Assembly (NCBI GenBank): GCA_026708085.1
Contig: JAPOVP010000079.1
Span: 1-64,000, forward strand
Reading direction: 5' to 3'
DNA length: 64,000 nucleotides
From: Caldilineaceae bacterium
GTDB lineage: Bacteria; Chloroflexota; Anaerolineae; Caldilineales; Caldilineaceae
Each line of letters starts with the position of its first letter. Within the stretch, counting starts at the first letter, position 1. The notes beneath the pieces were generated by a model that saw only the letters and a program-made list of their open reading frames with translations, searched no databases and was not told the origin of the DNA. The position numbers were made by a program, and so were the translations under genes. Positions 1 through 13,441 of this stretch are shown piece by piece.

Positions 1-42
1 TGTGCGGGGGCTCCGCCCCCGCAACGCCCCCTCTCCTACAAC
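1..42. repeat. dispersed repeat, copy 1 (cut by window start)
   Basis: The first 42 bases are identical to 43919-43960 and 49262-49303. They contain a perfect GC-rich hairpin at 4-22 (8-bp arms GCGGGGGC/GCCCCCGC around a 3-nt loop). After base 42 the similarity to the other two copies fades quickly, although a loosely similar GC-rich stretch continues to about 190. The upstream part of this copy lies outside the window. Confidence 0.85.
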
Positions 43-1071
43 CTCGCGTCGTAGCCAGTATGTGGGCAATACGAAATTGCCGACCCGTGCCGGCCCGCGC
101 AACCCCCCGCCAGCTGGCAGATTACGAAAATGTGCCGGCGCGAGCAAGACAGGCGAGGCCGCGCCCACATATGCCCAACGTTCACCGCCATGACCTTCGA
201 GAGCCCGCTATAGAAATGCTGACGGTACATTCCCCCCAGGCAGACCGTACACAGAACAAGGCTTGGTAGTTACGAATCTGATCTGAATGTGCCGTCATCG
301 CCCGAAAATGAAGGAAACTCGTGACAGAACGGTATGCGCCCCCCTGGCTATACAATGAACGGTTTTGAAAGAAACCAAAATCGCCGCCAAAAGCACACCC
401 TATCCGTGATATACTGTCTTTGACAAAACGGCCCCCCAACTGATGGACCGCCCTCAGAAGCCGCAATAGAGCAAGTAGAAGATGTCTGCCAACCCGGTCT
501 GGCAGAAACGAAGAAGAAATGTCCCCCGACCTGGATCGACTCGTATCGACTTGACAGGACTTTTCCCAAGGCAATTTGCATCGAAATGAGGCAGTGCCTC
601 GTGAGGATACTTGAATCGCGGCGAACTGCTGTCTGAAAAACCAGCCAATTGAGTCCCGGGAAAAAAGGGAATCCACCCTCCCGAACCCTCCCAAACCCTC
701 TTGAACGCTCTCAATCACCACGATGATTGCATCCAAATTGGGTCAAGTAATCGCAGTCCCATATGATTGCCCTAAGGGTCAAAGATAGGCATGGAAACGG
801 TAAGAATGATGGCACGTTGGCGAAATCTTACAATGAAATTGACGACTTTGGGCCTGACCCGATGCGGCCCCTGTTCGCACATCGGCAATCTCAGGAGGTT
901 TCCCCCTGTTCGCGCTCGGCTCTCAGCAGGTTCTGAAAGGAAGCGCACTTCAAATTCCAGTGCGTTTGTCCTGAATTCTATACTTCATTTGCGTTGATCC
1001 TGATGATCAGTGTAACCTGAAAGTTGCGACGAAAATCTGATTTCTGTTGACTTCGTGAGGAGGCTGAAGTA
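43..1071. other. intergenic region upstream of polX
   Basis: About 1 kb with no convincing gene. The open frames here (for example 182-736 on the minus strand) have low-complexity, Ser/Arg-rich translations with no family resemblance and no ribosome-binding site. A TATACT hexamer at 979-984 could be a -10 element for the repair operon, but I see no matching -35, so I do not call a promoter. Confidence 0.5.
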
Positions 1072-2888
1072 GTGGTCGAAGCAACACAACGACCCCGTAT
1101 GAGCAACAAGCAAGTTGCCGGCGTATTCAAGGCGACCGGCGACCTCTTGCAAATCTTGGGCGAGAGCCGGTTTGTCGTAATGGCGTATACGAATGCAGCC
1201 CGCACCATCGACGGCCTCGAACAGGACATCAATGAGATCGCCTCCGCCGGCGCTCTGCGCGATCTGCCCAGGGTCGGAGAGGCGATCGCCGAGAAAATCC
1301 AGACACTCCTGGACACCGGATCCCTGCCATACTATGAAGACCTCGCCTCGCAGGTGCCCGAAGGCGTTGTCGCCATGCTCCACGTGCCGGAAGTGGGCCC
1401 CAAGACCGTCCAGCGCCTCTGGCGGGAACTCGATATAACCAGTGTTGACGCCCTGAAAAAGTCCGCCGAGGAAGGCAGATTACGCAAGCTCAAAGGCTTC
1501 GGAGCCAAGACCGAAGAGCGCATTCTCAAGAGCATAGAGCTGCTTAGCCGCCGGTCCGATGATCGGACCCCTATTGGCAGTTCACTGCCGCTTGCAGAGA
1601 ATCTTGTCGCCGGGTTGAAAACAGCGACCGCAGAGGGTGTTGTCGAGCGCATCTCCGTCGTCGGAAGTCTGCGTCGCTGGCGAGAGACAACAGGCGAAAT
1701 CAATCTTCTCGCCGTCAGTAGCTTGGCGGAGCAGGCGCTGGAATCGTTTCAAAACCTGCCTCAGGTGGCGGAGGTCGTCGAAAGGACCGCCAGCGCCGTG
1801 TCCGTGGCCCTCGTTGACGGGCCGCGTGCTACGCTGCGCCTTGTAGAAGGGGAACATTGGGGCGCCGCCCTCTGTCACGCAACCGGCAGCCAGGGCCACC
1901 TGGCTGCGCTTGACGAACATGCGCAACACCTCGGCTGGCGTTTGGGCGAGAGCGGACTCGTCGCACTGACTGGGAACGGACCCCGCGCTGAGACCGGAGC
2001 GGCTACTGACAACGGCTCAACGGATAGTGAAGAGTCGCTCTACGAGTCCATCGGCCTGCAGTGGGTACCGCCGGAACTGAGAGAAGGAGACGGCGAGGTA
2101 GAAGCGGCAATCAGCCGCAAGCTTCCAAACCTGATTTCTCTTGAGGAGATTTGCGGCGATGTTCACGGCCACACGACCTGGAGCGATGGCAAGTCCTCCG
2201 TCGCCGAGATGGCCGAAGCCGCCCGCAGCCGTGGATATCAGTATTGGGCAGTTACCGATCACAGTATCGGCCTGGGCGTGACACGCGGCGTAGACGCCGA
2301 GGCACTTCTCGAACAGCGCCGCGAAATCGACGCCGTCAACGACGAGTATGCAGCGCAAGGAATCGACTTCAGGCTGATTCAGGGCACTGAGGTCGAAGTG
2401 TTGGGCGACGGAGAGTTGGGCCTGCCTGACGCCGTCCTGGCCTCGCTCGATATAGTCGTGGCCAGCATTCACAGCGGACTGCGGCAGGATCGCGAGCGAA
2501 TAACGGAACGCTGTTTGAAGGCGATCAACAACCCCCACGTTGACGTTCTTGGGCACCCAACCGGCAGGCTCCTGGGCCGGCGTTCGCCTTCGGAAATAGA
2601 CTTGGAACGCGTGTTTAGAGCCTGTGCCGATACGGGGACGGCAGTCGAGATCAACGCCAATCCCGAGCGGCTGGATCTCTCTGCCGAACATGCACGACTG
2701 GCTGTAGGCCTGGGATGCGCCATCGTCATCAATAGCGATGCCCACAGTATTGGCCAGCTGGATCTCATGCGGTACGGCGTCCACACCGCCCGAAGAGCCT
2801 GGCTGTGTGCAGAGGACGTCTTCAACGCCAGGCCTCTTGATGAGCTACTTGCACTGCTGAAGCGAAATAGATCCGGGAGGAGCCCAAA

Positions 2889-2892
<4 letters not shown>
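1072..2892 (+). CDS. polX: PolX-like protein: degenerate X-family polymerase domain plus PHP phosphoesterase domain
   Basis: 606 aa, close to the usual ~570 of bacterial PolX. Order: N-terminal helix-hairpin-helix region (about 10-165), polymerase palm (about 180-290), C-terminal PHP domain (about 360-600). The PHP metal site looks complete: DVHGH at 363-367, then TDHS, GTEVEV, ASIH, GHPTG and NSDAHS. The palm keeps GSLRRWRET, but the DxD metal motif reads E209-I-N211 and the third Asp position reads Thr254 (ATLR). Polymerase activity is therefore doubtful, while the PHP 3'-5' exonuclease/phosphoesterase may remain. The GTG start is set by GAGGAGG at 1057-1063, 8 nt upstream. An in-frame ATG at 1099 is the alternative. 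The stop overlaps the next start by 4 nt (GTGA), so it is probably translationally coupled to the repair operon. Confidence 0.9.
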
Positions 2893-6891
<3,999 letters not shown>

Positions 6892-6896
6892 AGATC

Positions 6897-8480
6897 ATGA
6901 GTGAAATCTGGACCCCGGGCAGCCCACCTCCCTCGCAATCGTCAGGCGGAGTCGAACTTCCAAAGGGGTTTTCCACCTCCAGACGGGATGAACCAAGCCA
7001 GCCCGATGCGGATGACGAAGCGCCGGCTCCTGAGGGACAGGCGACAACGCAGGAAGCTGAAGCAACTGCCGACCAGCCCGAAGGCGCTGCAGAGGGCGAC
7101 CCCAGCCAACAACCGGAAATCGATCTGCTTTTCCCCCCGACCGGCGCACAGGTCACCTGTCCAAGTTGCGGGGCAACCTACACTGCGGCAGTTTTCACAA
7201 TTGTTGACCTGGGAGCAAACCCGGAACTGAAGGGGCCGGTCTTGGGCGGGCAGATCAATACTGCGGTCTGCAATGCCTGCGGTGCGGGCGGCCCTCTCAG
7301 TGTTCCGCTTATGGTCCACGAACCTGAGCACGAGTTCCTGGGTGTCATTGTCCCTGGCCAGGTCAGAATGGACGACATGCAAACCCAGAAAATGATTGGT
7401 GAAATGAGCCAGGCGCTCATGGCCCGGCTCCCTTCCGATCAGCGCAAGGGCTACATGTTCCAGGCACAACAGTTTTTTGAGTGGGACTCTCTGATTGAGA
7501 AGCTGTGGGGGTTTGAAGGCGTCACACCGGAGATGCTTCGTCGCCGCCGCGAGCAGTCGGAGTTGATAGGCAATCTCGTTCGCTTGGGCAGCGACGAAAG
7601 TGCCATGAAGATGGTGGCAGATCGCAATAAGACGTTGATAGATTCCAGTTTCTTTGTTCTTTTGGGGCAGGTAATCAACGCCGTTGCAGCCGAGGGCCAA
7701 ACTGAGCAACACGAAGCCCTCGTAAGCCTGCGAAGCTCTCTGCTTGAGACCACGGAGGCCGGTCAGGAGCTCAAGGCCCTTGAAGAGCGGGTCCAGGAAG
7801 CGCTTTCCCGAATCGGTCCCCATACGACCCGCGAAGAACTGCTATCCCAGCTGCTCAGCTACTGGCAGGAAGGCGAGAACGGCGAGGCTGTCGCCACCGC
7901 AATCCTGAACGCAGCTGCCGGGCTCACCGATTACAATTTCCTTCTCGGGCTCGCCGACCGGTTGGAAAACTCCACCGACCCCGAGGAGCGCTCCGCACTC
8001 ATTGCCATACGAGAGCGGATAGTCGAGATTGGCGAGCAACGTAGTCAGAGCCAGCAGATGGCGGCACAGCAGGTACAGGCTGTCCTGCAGGAAGTCTTAC
8101 AGGCCCCCGATACCGACGCTGCCCTCAAGGAAAACGCCGATCAGATTAACGAGATGTTTCTCGCCGTTCTTGCCTCAAACATCAGGCAGGCTGAACAGAA
8201 TAACGCAACTTTCGCCGCCCAGAGGCTGCGCACCATCTATGAGAAGGCGGTCGCAATTCTGGAAGAGCAGATGCCGCCAGAAATGAAGCTTCTGAATCGC
8301 CTATTGTCCGCACCCGATGAGGGCACGATGCGCCGCCTGCTCCAGGACCATCGCTCCGACCTCTCGAAAGAGTTCGTAGAAGCTATGAAAGGGCTTGAAG
8401 AACGCTTTAGTCGTGAAGGAAATTCTGCCCTGGCAAGCCGCGTGAGGAGCATTCGAGGACAGGCCGCTCTCATGCTTTGA
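6897..8480 (+). CDS. CpXC-domain protein, function unknown
   Basis: 527 aa. The N-terminal ~75 residues are Pro/Glu/Gln-rich and disordered. A zinc-ribbon-like segment follows: CPSC at 88-91 and CNAC at 125-128, with the spacing and surrounding hydrophobic pattern (LGGQINTAVCNACG) of the CpXC family (PF14353). The remaining ~350 residues are almost all alpha-helical and Glu/Gln-rich (for example MAAQQVQAVLQEVLQAPD), probably a coiled-coil or solenoid. The function of CpXC proteins is not known. The gene starts 5 nt after the TPR gene, and both probably belong to the polX-ligA transcript. The pairing of a TPR protein with a CpXC protein suggests they act together, which is inference. Confidence 0.75.
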   Translation: MSEIWTPGSPPPSQSSGGVELPKGFSTSRRDEPSQPDADDEAPAPEGQATTQEAEATADQPEGAAEGDPSQQPEIDLLFPPTGAQVTCPSCGATYTAAVFTIVDLGANPELKGPVLGGQINTAVCNACGAGGPLSVPLMVHEPEHEFLGVIVPGQVRMDDMQTQKMIGEMSQALMARLPSDQRKGYMFQAQQFFEWDSLIEKLWGFEGVTPEMLRRRREQSELIGNLVRLGSDESAMKMVADRNKTLIDSSFFVLLGQVINAVAAEGQTEQHEALVSLRSSLLETTEAGQELKALEERVQEALSRIGPHTTREELLSQLLSYWQEGENGEAVATAILNAAAGLTDYNFLLGLADRLENSTDPEERSALIAIRERIVEIGEQRSQSQQMAAQQVQAVLQEVLQAPDTDAALKENADQINEMFLAVLASNIRQAEQNNATFAAQRLRTIYEKAVAILEEQMPPEMKLLNRLLSAPDEGTMRRLLQDHRSDLSKEFVEAMKGLEERFSREGNSALASRVRSIRGQAALML

Positions 8481-8561
8481 CGGAGAGAGCGGAGCCACAA
8501 ATCCAGAGAACGGACTCGAGAATCGGATCCGATCGGATTGAATCAAGTACAGAAAGCCAAA

Positions 8562-9815
8562 ATGACTGACTCCAAGAGCGTTTCGTGTGAACTGGTTACT
8601 TCCGGAACAGAGATTCTTCTTGGTGACATCGTTGACACCAACGCCGCCTGGATCGCGCAGCAGCTAAGGGAAATTGGCGTAAATCTCTACTACAAGACCA
8701 CAGTCGGCGACAACGAACCCCGTCTGCGCGGCGTGCTGGAAATGGCCTTGGCCCGCAGCGACGTTGTCCTTGTGACAGGCGGCCTCGGTCCGACCGCTGA
8801 TGACATTACGCGCGACGCCATCGCCAATGCCTCAGGTTGTCCCCTGCAACGTCATCCCGATATCGAAGATAAGCTGAGGGAACGATTCGCACGCTGGGGC
8901 TACCAGCGCATGAGCGACAACAATTTGCGTCAGGCTCAGATCCCTGAAGCGGCCACAGTGTTGGAAAACCCGGTAGGTACGGCCCCGGGATTCATCACCT
9001 TTGACCGCCGGCACGGAAGAGGGGCGAAAGTAATCGCCATGCCCGGCGTACCCCGTGAAATGAAGCGCATGATGAACGATCTTGTGCTGCCGTTTCTGCA
9101 GGAGATGACAGGCGGGATTGGTGTGATTCGCCGGCGTATCTTGCGAACCGTCGGCATAGGCGAAAGTAGCCTCGATGCCGAGCTGGGCCACCTGATGGAT
9201 AGTGATAACCCGACTATGGGACTGGCCGCGCATCTCGGACAAGCCGACGTTCGCATCGCCGCCAGAGCCGCCAGCGCCGCCGAAGCCGAAGCTCTTCTCG
9301 ACCAGATGGAAGAGAAGGTGCGAGCCGTAATCGGTAGCTACATTTACAGTACAACACCGGAAGAGACCGTTGAGTCGGTACTTGCGGGCCTGTTGAACAA
9401 GGCTGACGCAAGCGTAGCAATGTTGGAAACGGTTTCTGGCGGGGCAATTGCTGAACGAATGAAGAGCGGATTCACCCCTGACGCCGCCGGCCGAATCCTG
9501 GAAGCCGATCAGAATAATCCCCCCTTCCGGCAACTGCTTGACAGGCCGCCGGCAAGCGATGTCGCCCGCGATCTCGCTCTGCACCTGCGCAAAGAGTGCA
9601 AGGTGTCCCACGGTCTGGCTGTGATAACAAGCGGCCGGCCCGACGAGACGTTTCATTCCAATCAGGGCGGCGAGACGTGGATTGGCTGCGCCGGACCCGA
9701 CCGCACCGAAGTGGCTCGCTTTCCTTTCGGTGGTGCGGACCGCCTGACAAACGCTTGGGTAGGAAATCGGGCCATGGACATACTTCGTCGGCTGCTACTT
9801 GATCTGGAAGTATAG
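8562..9815 (+). CDS. cinA: CinA family protein (NMN/ADP-ribose metabolism; damage/competence-linked)
   Basis: 417 aa. The N-terminal COG1058 domain is clear (SGTEILLGDIVDTNAAWIA, VTGGLGPTADDITRDAIA, PGVPREMKRMM); in characterised CinA this domain is an ADP-ribose/CoA pyrophosphatase. The C-terminal CinA domain (about 265-415) is divergent. Where PncC-type NMN deamidases have ESCTGG with the catalytic Ser, this protein reads ETVSGG, so deamidase activity is uncertain. ATG 8562 fits the family start best; TTG 8538 is the alternative, and neither has a strong ribosome-binding site. It follows the CpXC gene by 81 nt. CinA beside PolX and LigA supports a DNA-damage or NAD-salvage theme, since LigA releases NMN from NAD. 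Confidence 0.85.
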   Translation: MTDSKSVSCELVTSGTEILLGDIVDTNAAWIAQQLREIGVNLYYKTTVGDNEPRLRGVLEMALARSDVVLVTGGLGPTADDITRDAIANASGCPLQRHPDIEDKLRERFARWGYQRMSDNNLRQAQIPEAATVLENPVGTAPGFITFDRRHGRGAKVIAMPGVPREMKRMMNDLVLPFLQEMTGGIGVIRRRILRTVGIGESSLDAELGHLMDSDNPTMGLAAHLGQADVRIAARAASAAEAEALLDQMEEKVRAVIGSYIYSTTPEETVESVLAGLLNKADASVAMLETVSGGAIAERMKSGFTPDAAGRILEADQNNPPFRQLLDRPPASDVARDLALHLRKECKVSHGLAVITSGRPDETFHSNQGGETWIGCAGPDRTEVARFPFGGADRLTNAWVGNRAMDILRRLLLDLEV

Positions 9816-9977
9816 GATTACGGCTGTCCCCCTATGGCGGAACGAAAAGGGGGGAGATAGAACTGGTCTGATTTCCATATTCTCACTCCTCGTCGGTTCT
9901 CTGCCCTTGAAACTGTCAACAATGCTTAGGGCGAGACGCATGCAGTCCGTCCCATTTGTCCGACCGAATTTCCATCC

Positions 9978-11237
9978 ATGAGACTGCGGCGTAACCTTCC
10001 AGCTCCCCTCAAGCAGACACGAACTACAGTCCGTCGTACTCTGCCCGCCTTTGTGCGACCATACCTGCTGCTGATTCTTGGCAGCGCCATCTTGCTCAGT
10101 TTCTTCATCGTCAATAGCGATAGTGATCCGGTCGACGCTGAACAGACCGAGATCTCCCATACGGACGAGGCGCTTTCGGACGGGCCCCCTGCCGGCGGCA
10201 ATGCTGGCGAGTCCGAGGAATCTGCTTCCGCCCCGCAACAGCATGGTCTGCAGTCGTCCAGGGAAGATCCTCCTACTGCTACGCTGACCCCGACCGCCGT
10301 TCCCTCTTCCACGCCAACTGCCACCCCCACTCCGCAACCGACACCGGTAGTAACAGACCTGTCCCGAACTACCAACGTGCTCATATTAGGCAGCGACCAG
10401 CGCCCGAATCGGCCCAACTGGCGAACAGACGTAATTATTCTGCTGATGATGAACCCTGATCTCGGAGAAGCGGCCATCGTCTCATTTCCGCGAGATATGT
10501 ACATCGACCCGATCCCAGGGCATCTTCCCAATCGTATAAATGTTATCGACTATCTGGGAGAAATGGACGCGCCGGGGGGCGGCGGTCCCAGGCTTCTGAT
10601 CAGAATTCTGCAAGACCGGCTTGATATCAAGATCGACAACTACGTCCGCTTTCAATTTGAAGGCTTCGAAAACCTGATCGATGCCTTGGGTGGGCTCAGG
10701 ATTCATGTAGACTGCTACCTCTATGAGGTCTATCCTGAGGAAGGCATCTTCTTGAACCTGCCGCCGGGTGAGCACCTTCTGAATGGCGAGCAGGCTCTCA
10801 GCTATGTGCGTAGCCGGCGGTCAGGAGGGGGAGACCTGGAACGTGCGCGGCGGCAACAGCGGGTCGTCTGGGCACTGAGAAAACAGCTTGTTGATCAGAA
10901 CCTGCTGCCCCGTGCCTTTGAACTGTATGACGCACTTCGCTATTCGGTTTACACCGACATTGGCAAGTGGGACACGGTGAAGTTCGCCCGCTTTGGCCTA
11001 TCGCTTGGCGAGTCCGATATAAAGGGACTGGTATTGAGACCACCAGATGCGATGACGCCCGGCTGGCGGCAGGACATGTCCGTGTTCATTGTGAACTGGG
11101 ACTTTATCTCTGAAGAACTTAGACGCATTTTCGACCGCCCGCCATTGATTGACACGAACACGTCCTTCAGTCCGGAAATCCCTCAGCCGGACGATGGAGG
11201 AGGGACCGCCCCGGTTTCCAGGTCCGAATGTCCCTGA
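9978..11237 (+). CDS. LytR-CpsA-Psr (LCP) family cell-envelope phosphotransferase
   Basis: 419 aa. A short basic cytoplasmic tail precedes a single membrane helix (about 27-45). Next comes a Thr/Pro-rich linker (about 95-130), then the LCP domain starting NVLILGSDQRPNR, with TDVIILLMM, SFPRDMYI, NRINVIDYLG, GLRIHVDC and GEQALSYVRSRR. The Arg/Asp residues that bind the polyprenyl-pyrophosphate head group in LCP enzymes appear present (DQR, PRD, RSR). LCP proteins transfer glycopolymers from undecaprenyl carriers to peptidoglycan on the outer face of the membrane. The gene is 160 nt past cinA, so it may have its own promoter. It is convergent with the methyltransferase at 11299. Confidence 0.92.
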   Translation: MRLRRNLPAPLKQTRTTVRRTLPAFVRPYLLLILGSAILLSFFIVNSDSDPVDAEQTEISHTDEALSDGPPAGGNAGESEESASAPQQHGLQSSREDPPTATLTPTAVPSSTPTATPTPQPTPVVTDLSRTTNVLILGSDQRPNRPNWRTDVIILLMMNPDLGEAAIVSFPRDMYIDPIPGHLPNRINVIDYLGEMDAPGGGGPRLLIRILQDRLDIKIDNYVRFQFEGFENLIDALGGLRIHVDCYLYEVYPEEGIFLNLPPGEHLLNGEQALSYVRSRRSGGGDLERARRQQRVVWALRKQLVDQNLLPRAFELYDALRYSVYTDIGKWDTVKFARFGLSLGESDIKGLVLRPPDAMTPGWRQDMSVFIVNWDFISEELRRIFDRPPLIDTNTSFSPEIPQPDDGGGTAPVSRSECP

Positions 11238-11298
11238 ACCCGGCCAGAAACATTGCGAAAAAAGCCTCGTGTCCGCGGCGTCCTTCGGTCCAATGAAA

Positions 11299-11934
11299 TC
11301 AAGAGGTCTTTCTGAGAAGAAACCAGCGTGAAGGGCGAGAAGCCAGGGTGGAGGAGACACCTATTTCTTCAGTCACGATCTCCAGTTTGTTGGCGAAAAG
11401 CGCTGCAACCTCTCCTTCCCGCATTCCCTTGGCCCCGGGCCCGTCAGAACTATTTCTGTCAAATACGTAGAGGTGAAAGTATCCACTGTCAGTCAATGCA
11501 CGGTGGATACCTGCGGCGTATGCAGGGCGAAGTTCGTCCGGCAGGCTGTGAAGGCAGCCAATATCCAGGGCGTATACCGCCCCCAGCCTGTCTAAAGGAA
11601 GCCTGCTGACATCCGCCTGCACGAAAGTGGCGTCTCCTCCAGAGTTGAGCAGTTCTCGGCGGCCCGTGGCATTCCGCCTGCGAAGTGCCAACTGCAGCGC
11701 CTGCCCGGAGAGGTCGAAGCCAATTGCGCATAGTCCTTGCTTCGCCAGAAAGAGCGTGTTCAGCCCTGTTCCACAGCCGATATCAAGGGCGAAAGCGCCC
11801 GCCGCGGGTCTGGGCCGCTTCTCCCAAAACCTTTGAACTTCCGGTGGCGTTATCCCGGTATCCCATGGCGTTTGGCCGCTGCGGTAGCGTTCATCCCAGT
11901 GGGTCCGCATATCCTGCCCGTTCTCAGAGTGCAT
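11299..11934 (-). CDS. class I SAM-dependent methyltransferase
   Basis: 211 aa. The SAM-binding motif I is ALDIGCGTGLNTLFLA (about 48-63), with the acidic end of strand 2 in GFDLSGQAL and motif II-like VYALDIGCLHSL. The N-terminus WDERYRSGQTPWDTGITPPEV resembles the thiopurine/tellurite-resistance (TehB/TPMT-like) small-molecule methyltransferase group, including the WD...PW pattern. The substrate cannot be read from sequence. A shorter start at ATG 11907 (MRTHWDERY) would remove nine residues and is equally likely. The downstream neighbour is the convergent LCP gene, and the upstream neighbour is the hydrolase at 12002, separated by 67 nt. Confidence 0.85.
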   Translation of the reverse strand: MHSENGQDMRTHWDERYRSGQTPWDTGITPPEVQRFWEKRPRPAAGAFALDIGCGTGLNTLFLAKQGLCAIGFDLSGQALQLALRRRNATGRRELLNSGGDATFVQADVSRLPLDRLGAVYALDIGCLHSLPDELRPAYAAGIHRALTDSGYFHLYVFDRNSSDGPGAKGMREGEVAALFANKLEIVTEEIGVSSTLASRPSRWFLLRKTS

Positions 11935-12001
11935 GAGTCAGCCCAGTCACCGGTCACTTCTTCAAGTTGCTTGCCACTGCGGGACGACTTCATCCGGAAG
12001 C

Positions 12002-12868
12002 CTACGGCTTGTCAGAGGATTCCGCGATGTCATGTGCATATCCTCTGGCTTCCTCAAAGCTATCAAAGTCCTCAGTGATAAAATCGATGATCCTTTCGGC
12101 AAGGACTACTGGCGACTCGACCATGGGACTATGGCCGACGCCTCTCAATATTTCAAGATTGGACGCCCCGGGGATGGCAAGGAGGGAGCGGGTGGCAGCA
12201 TCTCTTTCGATGATCACGTCCTCTGTTCCCAGCAGTAGTAGAGTCGGTAATGTCAACCTGTGCGCCTCCTCCAGACGGTTCCAGCGCCCCAGCGCCTCGG
12301 CCACAGCAGTAAAGGCAGCAGGAGCCATGGATGCTGCATCGTCCACCAACCGCTCGAAAAAGCTTTCGAATTCCTTCTCGGACATGGTGGGAGGAGGAGC
12401 TGAGGGGAAGAGCGTAGAAAGAGCCTTCTGCAACATGGGGCGGTCCTCTCTCATTTGAGAGAGTAGCTGCAGCCCTTGCAGGGGAGTGAAAGCCCCTTCG
12501 ATTGGCACGCTGTCGACAAGGATCAGGCTGCGCAACCGCTGGCTGTAGCGCAAAGCGTATTCGATGGCGATGGCGCCTCCGCTGCCGTGACCCACAAGGT
12601 CGAAGTCCGTCAAAGCAAGGGACTGGATCAGTTCGGCGATATCCTCAGCCTGGTCTTCGATTTCGTATCCGCCCTGTGAATGCCTACTCTGGCCGCAGCC
12701 CCGGAGATCAGGTGCAATCGCATAAATGGAGTCTGGCAGGATGGCGAAAAATGGTTCCCACCAGCGGCTGGTGGCGTGTGAACCGTGGAGCAGAAGGAGG
12801 GGGACTCCGTCTCTACTCCCGGACGTACGGATATTGAAAGTCAAACGGGCTGTCTGAACTTTGTTCAT
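12002..12868 (-). CDS. alpha/beta-fold hydrolase
   Basis: 288 aa, the normal size for a single-domain alpha/beta hydrolase. It has an oxyanion HG motif (LLLLHGSHATSRWW), the nucleophile elbow GHGSGG (Ser in VGHGSGGAIAIEYA), the acid in LLLLGTEDVI and the catalytic His in GVGHSP. A lid insertion of about 70 residues follows LILVDSVP. No signal peptide, so it is cytoplasmic. The family includes esterases, lactonases, haloalkane dehalogenases and C-C hydrolases, and the reaction cannot be assigned. It is followed on the minus strand by the methyltransferase gene, possibly co-transcribed. Confidence 0.88.
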   Translation of the reverse strand: MNKVQTARLTFNIRTSGSRDGVPLLLLHGSHATSRWWEPFFAILPDSIYAIAPDLRGCGQSRHSQGGYEIEDQAEDIAELIQSLALTDFDLVGHGSGGAIAIEYALRYSQRLRSLILVDSVPIEGAFTPLQGLQLLSQMREDRPMLQKALSTLFPSAPPPTMSEKEFESFFERLVDDAASMAPAAFTAVAEALGRWNRLEEAHRLTLPTLLLLGTEDVIIERDAATRSLLAIPGASNLEILRGVGHSPMVESPVVLAERIIDFITEDFDSFEEARGYAHDIAESSDKP

Positions 12869-12921
12869 TCTCTAATTCGTGTAGTGAAAAACAACATCCA
12901 ACAACACACCCAAAATAACAT

Positions 12922-13350
12922 TCAAATCCTCCTCCCCATTTCCCTACTCGCTTCATCCTCCTCAGGAACAAATATCAACAATAGCGCTGCCGCTGCCAGT
13001 AGCGGCCGGAGACCTTCAACGCGACCAACTTCCTCTTCGGAAAATATGAATCCGCCCTGAACAACCGTACCGTCCTGTTCAAGCCAGCCCAAAGTGCCCC
13101 CCTGGAAGAGCCCGTGACTATGAATGATGCCCTCGGTCGAAATTCTGCCCAGCTCCTTCTCGTCGAACTGTGTTGTTCGAAAGACTCGCCAACCAGCGTA
13201 TTCGCGTTCGCATCGTCCTATTCTGATGCCCTGACCCCAGCGAAAACGGAAGATCTCTTCCCCACAGATATATCCAACGGCATCCTCGCCGCAGCTGCGT
13301 GAACGATAGATCGTCGTGCGTTCGTCTTCCGATACCTGTTGTAAATCCAT
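12922..13350 (-). CDS. small hypothetical protein, beta-rich
   Basis: 142 aa with no family I recognise. The body is a succession of short beta-prone strands with many Gly and Glu (GYICGEEIFRF, GIIHSHGLFQGGTLGWL, DGTVVQGGFIF), resembling the look of short beta-meander proteins. A hydrophobic stretch near the C-terminus (LRPLLAAAALLLIFV) is long enough for one membrane helix. AAGGTGAT lies upstream of the ATG at a plausible distance. The gene fills the space between the FAD oxidoreductase and hydrolase genes on the same strand, which favours it being real. It could still be a chance frame. Confidence 0.5.
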   Translation of the reverse strand: MDLQQVSEDERTTIYRSRSCGEDAVGYICGEEIFRFRWGQGIRIGRCEREYAGWRVFRTTQFDEKELGRISTEGIIHSHGLFQGGTLGWLEQDGTVVQGGFIFSEEEVGRVEGLRPLLAAAALLLIFVPEEDEASREMGRRI

Positions 13351-13441
13351 GGCGAGATTTTATCACCTTGAAGGGGCGTTCACAACGTATTGGGGCTGCG
13401 CAGAACCAGAAAAGAGGGAATTGAAAGGAGCGGTCTGGAGC

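Noticed and set aside
182..736. 184-codon minus-strand frame upstream of polX
   Set aside because: No ribosome-binding site and a low-complexity Ser/Arg/Gly translation; overlapping frames of similar length exist on the same strand.
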